A stretch of DNA of 9,722 bases, from NCBI GenBank assembly GCA_900768625.1, contig CAAGDO010000025.1, positions 1 to 9,722 of the forward strand. Direction: 5' to 3'. Positions 1-5,196 of the stretch are shown here, piece after piece (position 1 is the first letter of the stretch; each line of letters opens with the position of its first letter). Origin of the DNA: Bacteroidaceae bacterium (GTDB lineage: Bacteria; Bacteroidota; Bacteroidia; Bacteroidales; Bacteroidaceae). Made by a program: the position numbers and the translations under genes. Below the pieces are notes generated by a model. The model was not told the DNA's origin and made no database searches. It saw only the letters and a list, made by a program, of their open reading frames with translations.

Positions 1-41
1 GTAAGATTGTAATGTGCATGGATGATAGGTCTTCATCCACA

Positions 42-169
42 TTTTAGCGGACAGCCGGTCAAATAGTAGCTATGAGGCAGAGCAAGTAAGCCCCCAAAAA
101 TGGAAAATAGGGAACATCTAGCATGATTACTAGAGATTCTGATGCATCCCAAAAATTTTTACCGGACAG
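42..169 (+). repeat. Short direct repeat TTTTA(G/C)CGGACAG, two copies
   Basis: A 13-base motif occurs at 42-54 and again at 157-169 with 12 of 13 bases identical, 115 bases apart. In one reading frame each copy encodes F-(S/T)-G-Q close to a stop codon (FSGQPVK then stop at 64-66; FTGQ then stop at 170-172). That could mean two degenerate copies of the same gene or insertion-sequence end, but the match is short and no other similarity joins the copies. The motif identity is seen directly; a mobile origin is only inference. Confidence 0.35.
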
Positions 170-185
170 TAATAACTTCAAAAAC

Positions 186-239
186 ATCGGTCAAGCAAAG
201 AGTGAACAAACACTGGCGTTTCACCTTTGCTTGACCGAT
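186..239 (-). terminator. Long perfect hairpin, possible terminator of the minus-strand genes
   Basis: A 15-base arm at 186-200 (ATCGGTCAAGCAAAG) is matched perfectly by its reverse complement at 225-239. After one bulged A (201) the stem continues for five more pairs (202-206 with 220-224), leaving a 13-base loop. On the minus strand the hairpin is followed by GTTTTTGAAG, a short T-run, so it could end transcription coming from the pyrH and YhcH-family genes. It lies about 185 bases past the last minus-strand stop and the T-run is only five long. A mobile-element inverted repeat or a protein-binding site is therefore also possible. Confidence 0.4.
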
Positions 240-304
240 TGCCTTCATATGAGAGATAACCAAAAGGCTATATCTGTCGGCTTTCATTTAACAACAATTC
301 AGAT

Positions 305-359
305 GTTACATGTTACACTTACTGCACTGATACTCAGTGAGTTGTGCGTAACATGTAAC
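305..359. repeat. Inverted repeat GTTACATGTTAC/GTAACATGTAAC
   Basis: A 12-base arm at 305-316 is perfectly complementary to 348-359. Inside it a second stem (CACTGA at 325-330 with TCAGTG at 334-339) closes a three-base loop, so the whole 55-base unit can fold as a stem, an asymmetric internal loop and a terminal hairpin. There is no T-run on either side, so a plain intrinsic terminator is unlikely. Each outer arm contains the 8-mer ACATGTTA or its complement, which also overlaps the palindrome upstream of fucI (7518-7525). It could be a pair of regulator sites, an RNA structure or a repeat. The function is unknown. Confidence 0.5.
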
Positions 360-382
360 CTGTTTCATCCGTTTGAGATTCA

Positions 383-398
383 CCCCTACGCAGAGGGG
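383..398. repeat. Small GC hairpin after the YhcH-family gene
   Basis: CCCCT at 383-387 pairs with AGGGG at 394-398 around a six-base loop, 25 bases past the stop codon of the gene at 424-876. There is no T-run behind it on the minus strand, so as a terminator it would be weak; it may instead protect the mRNA 3' end. The pairing is plain but short and could be chance. Confidence 0.3.
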
Positions 399-423
399 CG
401 GACGTGAAGGGCATATACGGGGC

Positions 424-876
424 TTACATCACCCTGATCTTGGCCACAGCCTTGAGGAGAGAACCTTCGCCAATGATGGGGGCATGGGCATCGCCCGGAC
501 CCATCACGCAGAACTCGTCGGGTGTGAGGGTGAAATAGCTCTCGGCAGGACCATCCCATAACCAGAAGTCGGAGGCTTCGTTATGGTCCGTCAAGGGGAG
601 GGACTCGGTGGTGGCCAACGGACGCCAACCGATGATTTCCGTTCCGTCGAGGGGAAGATGGACATCGATGTAGCGTTTGTGGGTCTCGAGTTTCTGTTCC
701 TCACGGGTGCGGAGCTGGGAAACGCCAAGATTGATGAAGAGATCGTCGCCTTCAATCGTGATGCGACCGGCAGGCATCTGCCGGAGGTCGTGCGTGCGGA
801 GATAGTCAAACAGGCGTTCCATGAGCGGATGAATGGCGTAGGCCGTACGCGCATTGTCAATGCGTTCGATGATCAT
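424..876 (-). CDS. YhcH/YjgK/YiaL family protein
   Basis: This encodes a 150-residue cytosolic protein of the YhcH/YjgK/YiaL (DUF386) family, a small cupin-like beta-sandwich fold that is usually about 150 residues long, so it is full length. Visible family features are the E-x-H-x-x-Y-I-D block at residues 64-71, the G-T-E-x-I-G segment at 78-83 and the C-terminal P-G-D-A-H-x-P motif at 127-133. Glu64, His66 and His131 are plausible metal ligands. Members often sit beside sialic acid or other sugar catabolism genes, and some have been suggested to act as sugar epimerases or anomerases, but the exact reaction is unsettled. The gene lies 44 bases behind pyrH and probably shares its transcript. 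The ATG at 876 has no clear ribosome site. No sugar-pathway gene is adjacent, so its substrate cannot be inferred here. Confidence 0.9.
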   Translation of the reverse strand: MIIERIDNARTAYAIHPLMERLFDYLRTHDLRQMPAGRITIEGDDLFINLGVSQLRTREEQKLETHKRYIDVHLPLDGTEIIGWRPLATTESLPLTDHNEASDFWLWDGPAESYFTLTPDEFCVMGPGDAHAPIIGEGSLLKAVAKIRVM

Positions 877-920
877 GACTTAAGAAATAAGACTTGGAAC
901 ATGGGGAAAATGAACGCAAA

Positions 921-1631
921 TCAAGCGTGCACGTAGGTGCCGATGTTTTCACCGCTGAGCACCTTCTTGAGGTTGCCGTAGACATCCATGTTGAAGACAT
1001 AGATGGGGAGTTTGTTTTCACGACACATCGCTGTGGCGGTGACATCCATCACCTTGAGGCCGCGGTTGAGGACTTCGTCATAGGTGATTTCGTCGAACTT
1101 CGTGGCGGTGGGGTCCTTCTCGGGGTCGGCAGTGTAGACACCGTCAACACGGGTACCCTTGAGCATCACGTCGGCCTCGGTCTCGATGCCACGGAGAGAG
1201 GAACCGGTGTCAGTCGTGAAATAGGGGCTGCCAGTGCCGCAGCTGATGATGGCCACTTCGCCGCGCTCCATGGCTTCGATGGCCTTCCACTTCGTATAGA
1301 ACTCACCGATAGGCTCCATGCGGATGGCCGTGAGGACATGGCTCTTCACACCGATGGCGCCCAGAGCTGAACTGAGAGCGAGGGAGTTGATGACCGTTGC
1401 ACACATGCCCATCTGGTCACCCTTCACGCGGTCGAAGCCCTTACCGGCTCCGCTGAGTCCACGGAAGATATTACCACCACCGATGACGATGCTGATCTGT
1501 ACGCCCATTTCGAGGGCTTCCTTGATTTGTGCTGCGTATTCGTTGAGACGTTTCACGTCGATGCCGTAGCCTTGTTCGCCCATGAGGCTTTCGCCGCTGA
1601 GCTTGAGGAGTATGCGTTTGAATTTTGCCAT
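921..1631 (-). CDS. pyrH: UMP kinase
   Basis: PyrH phosphorylates UMP to UDP with ATP, an essential step of pyrimidine nucleotide synthesis. It works as a cytosolic hexamer of the amino acid kinase fold. The 236-residue length is normal for the family. The N-terminal KLSGES motif (residues 10-15), the glycine-rich GGGNIFRG loop (51-58), the DQMGM segment (72-76) and GTGSPYFTTDT (132-142), which contributes to nucleotide binding, are all present and intact. The start at 1631 fits the family's usual beginning, a few residues before the first beta strand. It follows the MATE gene by 65 bases, a gap holding a candidate promoter, so it may be transcribed independently. In many bacteria frr follows pyrH; here a YhcH-family gene does. 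Confidence 0.98.
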   Translation of the reverse strand: MAKFKRILLKLSGESLMGEQGYGIDVKRLNEYAAQIKEALEMGVQISIVIGGGNIFRGLSGAGKGFDRVKGDQMGMCATVINSLALSSALGAIGVKSHVLTAIRMEPIGEFYTKWKAIEAMERGEVAIISCGTGSPYFTTDTGSSLRGIETEADVMLKGTRVDGVYTADPEKDPTATKFDEITYDEVLNRGLKVMDVTATAMCRENKLPIYVFNMDVYGNLKKVLSGENIGTYVHA

Positions 1632-1673
1632 AACAGGTATGTTTGTTTTGATTTTAGAATTCGGATTATGGGG

Positions 1674-1681
1674 CGAAGATA
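1674..1681 (-). promoter_or_regulatory. Candidate Bacteroidetes -7 box for pyrH
   Basis: Read on the minus strand, the sequence is TATCTTCG followed by CCCC, one base away from the Bacteroidetes housekeeping -7 consensus TAnnTTTG. It lies 43-50 bases upstream of the pyrH start and just beyond the MATE stop codon, giving a predicted leader of roughly 40 bases. There is no clear TTTG element at the -33 position; TTAA is the nearest match at a suitable distance. The call rests on the box and its location only. Confidence 0.45.
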
Positions 1682-1696
1682 GCGTTTTTTACGGAG

Positions 1697-3019
1697 TTAA
1701 CCACGTATTCGACGCATGATTTTCGGGAAAAGGAGGGCTTGCACCGCTCCTCGGCTGCCGAGATAGACGAGAAAGGCCGTCCAAAGTGCCACATTGCCCT
1801 CAGGAAGAAGGGCAAGCATGAGAAAGAAGGCGCACATGGCGAAGAACATGCTGAGGAGCATCAGGCGGGTGGAGGTGGTGCCGATGAAGAGGCCGTCGAA
1901 CACGAAGGCGCTCATGCCTACGAAGGGGATACCGACGGCATAAGGGAGGAAGGCGGCCGCCGTATGGACCACCAGCCGCTCATCCGTCAGAAGGGAAAGA
2001 ATGGCGTGTCCACCGAAGGCATAGACCAAAGTGAACCCCAAGGCCAGGATGATGCCCCAGACGAAAAGGTGGCGCGTGAGCGTTTTGAAGCCCGAGCCAT
2101 CATGGGCACCGCAGCATCGTCCGCCAATGGCTTCTCCGGCATAGGCGAAGCCGTCCATGACGTAGGAGAAGAACATGAAGAACTGCATGAGCAGGGCGTT
2201 GGCGGCGAGGGTGAGATCGCCTTGCGAGGCACCGACGGAGGTGAAAGTGGTGGTGACACAGATGAGGCAGAGGGTGCGAAGGAAGATGTCGCGATTGACA
2301 TGGAAGAATTCCTTCAGGCGCTCACTGACGTAGAGTCCGCTCCATGCGGTGCGATGAGCGAAAGGATGATAGCGTTTCACCCACAGCCAAAGGGCGAGCC
2401 CCAATCCGACGTATTGGGCAAGGAGGGAACCTGCGGCCACGCCTTCCACTTTCCAGCCCAGGAGACAGACGAAGGCGAGACTGGCCACGACGTTCACCAC
2501 ATTCTGTACGATGGCGATGAGCATGGGGTAGCGGGCATTTTGCATGCCGAGAAACCAGCCGGTGAAACTGTAGAGGCCGAGCACGGCGGGGGCACCCCAG
2601 ATGAGGATGGCATAGTAGGTGTGGGCGAGTTGCCGCACTTGCGGTGTGGCATCGATGATACGGAAAGCGAGTTCACCGAGGGGCCACTGGAGGAGAATGA
2701 GTGCGGCACCGACGAGGGCTGCAAGCGAAAGCGAACGTCCCATGACGCGCAGGGCTTCATCCTGACGGCCGGCTCCATAGGCTTGGGCGGTGAGACCACC
2801 GGTGCCCATACGGAGGAAATTGAAGAGCCAATAGATCATGTTGAAGATGAGTCCGCCCACGGCTATGGCTCCGATGTAGGCTGCCGCACCGAGATGCCCC
2901 ACGATGGTGGTGTCGACGAGGGCAAGGAGGGGGACGGTGACGTTCGAGATGATGCTGGGGATGGCGATATGGAGTATCTGGCGATTCATTACGGAGATTT
3001 GAGAGAGAATATGCGACAT
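1697..3019 (-). CDS. MATE family efflux transporter (DinF-like)
   Basis: This is a 440-residue, almost wholly hydrophobic inner-membrane protein with the length and spread of about twelve membrane helices expected of MATE (multidrug and toxic compound extrusion) antiporters, which export organic cations or other compounds using a sodium or proton gradient. The first helix carries the typical IPSIISN, Pro30, Asp36 and GHLG (41-44) pattern, closest to the DinF branch. The substrate cannot be read from the sequence. The gene follows birA by 19 bases and is likely cotranscribed with it. A second in-frame ATG at 2989 gives a protein beginning MNRQIL, which resembles the usual start of Bacteroidetes homologues better than the first ATG. 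Neither start has a strong ribosome site, so the first ten residues are uncertain. Confidence 0.93.
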   Translation of the reverse strand: MSHILSQISVMNRQILHIAIPSIISNVTVPLLALVDTTIVGHLGAAAYIGAIAVGGLIFNMIYWLFNFLRMGTGGLTAQAYGAGRQDEALRVMGRSLSLAALVGAALILLQWPLGELAFRIIDATPQVRQLAHTYYAILIWGAPAVLGLYSFTGWFLGMQNARYPMLIAIVQNVVNVVASLAFVCLLGWKVEGVAAGSLLAQYVGLGLALWLWVKRYHPFAHRTAWSGLYVSERLKEFFHVNRDIFLRTLCLICVTTTFTSVGASQGDLTLAANALLMQFFMFFSYVMDGFAYAGEAIGGRCCGAHDGSGFKTLTRHLFVWGIILALGFTLVYAFGGHAILSLLTDERLVVHTAAAFLPYAVGIPFVGMSAFVFDGLFIGTTSTRLMLLSMFFAMCAFFLMLALLPEGNVALWTAFLVYLGSRGAVQALLFPKIMRRIRG

Positions 3020-3038
3020 GCGATGCGCTTATGCGTCA

Positions 3039-3839
3039 TCAGTCGTTGTCCTTGCTGTCGTCTGAGGGCGTAGGAGGCAGGACGAAGGACACTTCCTTGA
3101 AGGCAAAGGTGCGTTGGTTGCCGTTGCGTTCGGCCAGGGTGAGCATTCCCATGGGAGAGATATCTGCAATGCGGGCTTCAAAGGGATGTCCTGAGGCATC
3201 GCGGAAGGGATGGTAGCCTTCGTTGCGATAGAGGGTGTGCATATACTGCCGATGGAGCGCATCGCCTCCGCCTGAAAGGAGGAGGGAGAGATGGCGGGAG
3301 AAACGGCTGAGGATGTCAGAAAGCAGGGCATCGCGGTCAACGTCATGGCCGAGAATCTGACGAACGGACACGGGATTGGGGGCGTCGCCCTCAAAATGGG
3401 GTTGGTTGACATTGACGCCTACTCCCGTTCGGGTGATGCCGATGGCGGAACCGCAGAGGACATGATCGAGAAGCATACCGCAGATCTTACGGTCGTGCCA
3501 ATAGACGTCGTTAGGCCATTTCACCCTGCATTCACCCACCAGAGGCGTGAGCGCTTCGGCCACCGACAGGGACAGGGCTTCGGAAAGGAGGAACTGGCGA
3601 TTGGCGGCCATGCCCTGAGGACGGAAGGCGAAGCTGAAGAGGAGGTTCTTGCCCGCGGCGGCTTCCCAATGGGTGTTGACCTGTCCGTGGCCTGCCGTCT
3701 GATGGTCGGTGGTGATGAGCAGGAATCCCTCGGTGGGGATTTCATCGGGGGAAAGTTCCTTCACGCGGGTCATGGTGGAGTCGGTGGAGGGGAGATGGAT
3801 ATGCTTCCAGTCAGGAAGCTGAGGAAAGGAGGTCGGCAT
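3039..3839 (-). CDS. birA: Biotin--[acetyl-CoA carboxylase] ligase
   Basis: This encodes a biotin protein ligase that makes biotinyl-5'-AMP and attaches biotin to carrier proteins of biotin-dependent carboxylases. It is 266 residues from the chosen start and lacks the N-terminal HTH domain of E. coli BirA, so it should be a ligase and not a repressor. The early STDST motif (18-22), the QTAG-x-G-Q nucleotide/biotin loop (47-53), GKNLLFS (63-69), KWPND with the active lysine (107-111) and GVGVNVNQ are seen. The loop reads GHGQVN where GRGQRG or GRGRRG is usual, an unusual variant. The frame stays open upstream to 3947, but that part is the shadow of the preceding gene; the 3839 start places the WKHIHLPSTDST block at the normal distance. 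It overlaps the MmcQ-family gene by 29 bases, suggesting translational coupling. Confidence 0.92.
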   Translation of the reverse strand: MPTSFPQLPDWKHIHLPSTDSTMTRVKELSPDEIPTEGFLLITTDHQTAGHGQVNTHWEAAAGKNLLFSFAFRPQGMAANRQFLLSEALSLSVAEALTPLVGECRVKWPNDVYWHDRKICGMLLDHVLCGSAIGITRTGVGVNVNQPHFEGDAPNPVSVRQILGHDVDRDALLSDILSRFSRHLSLLLSGGGDALHRQYMHTLYRNEGYHPFRDASGHPFEARIADISPMGMLTLAERNGNQRTFAFKEVSFVLPPTPSDDSKDND

Positions 3840-4179
3840 ATTCTTTTTGCGTTTTGCGGGGAAGTTTGTGAAGCACTTCCGAGAGGGAATGGTCGATGAG
3901 CTGGAGGATGAGCGCATCGGGCACGTCGGTGTCGAAGTGGAGTTCATTCCAATAGCGTTTGTTCCAATGCCAGGCGGGACGGATGCCTACATAGCGGTCA
4001 CGCAGTTCGACAGCGCGGTCGGGGTTGCATTTCACCACAACACGATCAGGTGTGTCCAGATTGAGATAGGCAAAGATCTTATCGTAGACACGGAAGAGGA
4101 CGCATTCAGGACCGAAAGCCGAATCCTCTGTGGCCAGGGGTTTGGCCAGACAATAATTGCGTATGGTTTCGATGTTCAT
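3811..4179 (-). CDS. MmcQ/YjbR family protein
   Basis: This encodes a 122-residue protein of the MmcQ/YjbR family, small alpha/beta proteins with a CyaY-like (double-wing) fold that have been described as DNA-binding, though their cellular role is poorly known. The family's pattern is visible: an N-terminal helix starting MNIETIRNYC, an acidic-aromatic segment with FGPE, LFRVYDKIFAYL, VVVKCNP (lysine and cysteine), ELRDRY and the signature HWNKRYWNELHFD, then a C-terminal helix rich in leucine and lysine. The frame extends to 4230, but family members begin at the internal methionine used here. The upstream gap of 76 bases to yraN contains a G-run and a C-run that could form a weak stem. The last 29 bases overlap the start of birA. 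I assign the family with confidence but not a function. Confidence 0.88.
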   Translation of the reverse strand: MNIETIRNYCLAKPLATEDSAFGPECVLFRVYDKIFAYLNLDTPDRVVVKCNPDRAVELRDRYVGIRPAWHWNKRYWNELHFDTDVPDALILQLIDHSLSEVLHKLPRKTQKEYADLLSSAS

Positions 4180-4255
4180 GATGGGAATGATGAAACGGGG
4201 ATTTTTGATGGGGGTATCCATGAAACACACGTCCAGCCCCCCCTACACGACTCAG

Positions 4256-4663
4256 TCACACTTCAAACTCACGTTTCTCATGCCTGAGGGTAGCGTTGAC
4301 GCCACGTTCGCTATAGGCATAGACATAGTGCTTGATTTCGAATGGACGCTTCGTCCCCACCACCGTGATGATGTCGAGGCGATAAGGGTCACCCACCCGA
4401 TTATTCTCACGCAGATAGGCATGGGCAGCCGCGATGAGGTTGCGCTTCTTGTTGAGCGTAACGGCCTGACGGGCTTGGTCGAATTCATTGTGGCTTCGGG
4501 TTTTGACTTCCACAAAAACGATTTCGCCATAACTTTCTGCCACGATATCAATTTCAAGATGACCTGAACGCCAGTTTCGCGCGAGTAAGATGTAGTTCTC
4601 TTGGACGAGATGGATACAGGCTTGCATCTCGCCGATACGTCCGAGTTCGTTGTGTTCTGCCAT
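4256..4663 (-). CDS. YraN family endonuclease-like protein (UPF0102)
   Basis: This 135-residue protein belongs to UPF0102/YraN, whose members share the fold of restriction-endonuclease-like and Holliday-junction-resolvase-like nucleases. The whole diagnostic arrangement is present: LGRIGE (7-12) with a conserved glutamate, LLARNWRSGHLEIDIVA (26-42) with Asp39, and the VFVEVKTR core (49-56) supplying Glu52 and Lys54. These acidic and lysine residues are the expected metal-dependent nuclease site, but activity in this family is largely untested. The length is normal. It follows tadA by only ten bases, so the two are surely cotranscribed. The ATG at 4663 precedes the conserved motif by a few residues, which fits relatives. 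Confidence 0.93.
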   Translation of the reverse strand: MAEHNELGRIGEMQACIHLVQENYILLARNWRSGHLEIDIVAESYGEIVFVEVKTRSHNEFDQARQAVTLNKKRNLIAAAHAYLRENNRVGDPYRLDIITVVGTKRPFEIKHYVYAYSERGVNATLRHEKREFEV

Positions 4664-4673
4664 AGCTATGGTC

Positions 4674-5105
4674 TCAGCGTTTGCGTTTGAAGAAATCCCG
4701 CATCAGCTGCCCACATTCCTCTTCGAGCACTCCGCTGACCACCTCCGTCTTGGGATGAAGGGCTTTCTGGGCATATACGCTGAAGCCGCGTTTGGGATCG
4801 GCGGCACCATACACCAGACGCCCCAACTGCGACCAACCGATGGCTCCTGCACACATCACGCAGGGCTCCACAGTGACGTAGAGCGTGCAGACATCGAGAT
4901 ACTTTCCGCCAAGGGAATCGGCGGCTGCCGTGATGGCCTGCATCTCGGCATGGGCCGTGACGTCGTTGAGGGTTTCGGTGAGATTGTAGGTGCGGGCGAT
5001 GATGCGGTCGCGACATACGACGACTGCGCCAACGGGCACCTCGTCTTTCTCAAACGCAAGGGCGGCCTGCTCCAACGCCTTGCGCATATAGAATTCGTCT
5101 GTCAT
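4674..5105 (-). CDS. tadA: tRNA-specific adenosine deaminase
   Basis: TadA deaminates adenosine 34 to inosine in the anticodon of tRNA-Arg(ACG), which allows the tRNA to read several arginine codons. It is usually essential and acts as a cytosolic dimer. The 143-residue protein has the zinc deaminase site intact: HAE (52-54), where Glu54 is the proton shuttle, and PCVMC (81-85) supplying the two cysteine ligands. The VPVGAVVV strand (23-30) and the C-terminal basic tail FFKRKR are typical. It is the first gene of a tight run (tadA, yraN, MmcQ-family gene, birA, MATE gene) and lies 91 bases after the tex stop codon. The start codon abuts an AT dinucleotide run, and no Shine-Dalgarno sequence is visible. 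I found no good promoter in the short gap, so readthrough from tex is possible. Confidence 0.97.
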   Translation of the reverse strand: MTDEFYMRKALEQAALAFEKDEVPVGAVVVCRDRIIARTYNLTETLNDVTAHAEMQAITAAADSLGGKYLDVCTLYVTVEPCVMCAGAIGWSQLGRLVYGAADPKRGFSVYAQKALHPKTEVVSGVLEEECGQLMRDFFKRKR

Positions 5106-5115
5106 ATATATATAT
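5104..5115. repeat. AT dinucleotide run overlapping the tadA start codon
   Basis: Six AT units run from 5104 to 5115, and two bases of the tadA ATG (5103-5105) are part of the run. On the mRNA it makes an unstructured U/A-rich leader immediately before the start, which suits Bacteroidetes initiation. Its length (12 bases) is at the low end for slippage, so variation is only a possibility. Confidence 0.6.
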
Positions 5116-5196
5116 TATGGTGTATGGGAAGAGGGTGTTTGTTTTCTTTATTGGGGGATTTGCAATGGCAAGGATGTGGGGGAAGGATACTGCCCG

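Larger units (their letters stand above)
1..423. other. Gene-free, AT-richer intergenic region with inverted repeats
   Basis: I see no credible gene here. The only sizeable open frame (123-407, plus) has no recognisable family features and runs across both long inverted repeats. By eye the stretch is clearly AT-richer than the genes to its right. It contains a 13-base motif occurring twice, two long hairpins (186-239 and 305-359) and a small GC hairpin (383-398) just beyond the stop of the YhcH-family gene. The first bases could be read as the tail of a protein ending in FSGQPVK at a stop at 64-66, but nothing upstream is available to test that. The region may be the 3' non-coding flank of the minus-strand genes or debris of a mobile element. 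Confidence 0.6.

Noticed and set aside
123..407. Plus-strand open frame of 94 codons in the left intergenic region
   Set aside because: It runs through both long inverted repeats, lacks similarity to anything I recognise, and has no promoter or ribosome site.
1739..3073. Plus-strand open frame of 444 codons opposite the MATE gene
   Set aside because: The predicted product is full of Gly, Glu, Asp and His, as expected for the complement of a hydrophobic membrane protein gene. The MATE reading has clear membrane helices and family motifs.
3840..3947. N-terminal extension of birA
   Set aside because: The extra 36 residues are Ser/Thr/Pro-rich, overlap the MmcQ-family gene in another frame, and do not match ligase N-termini.
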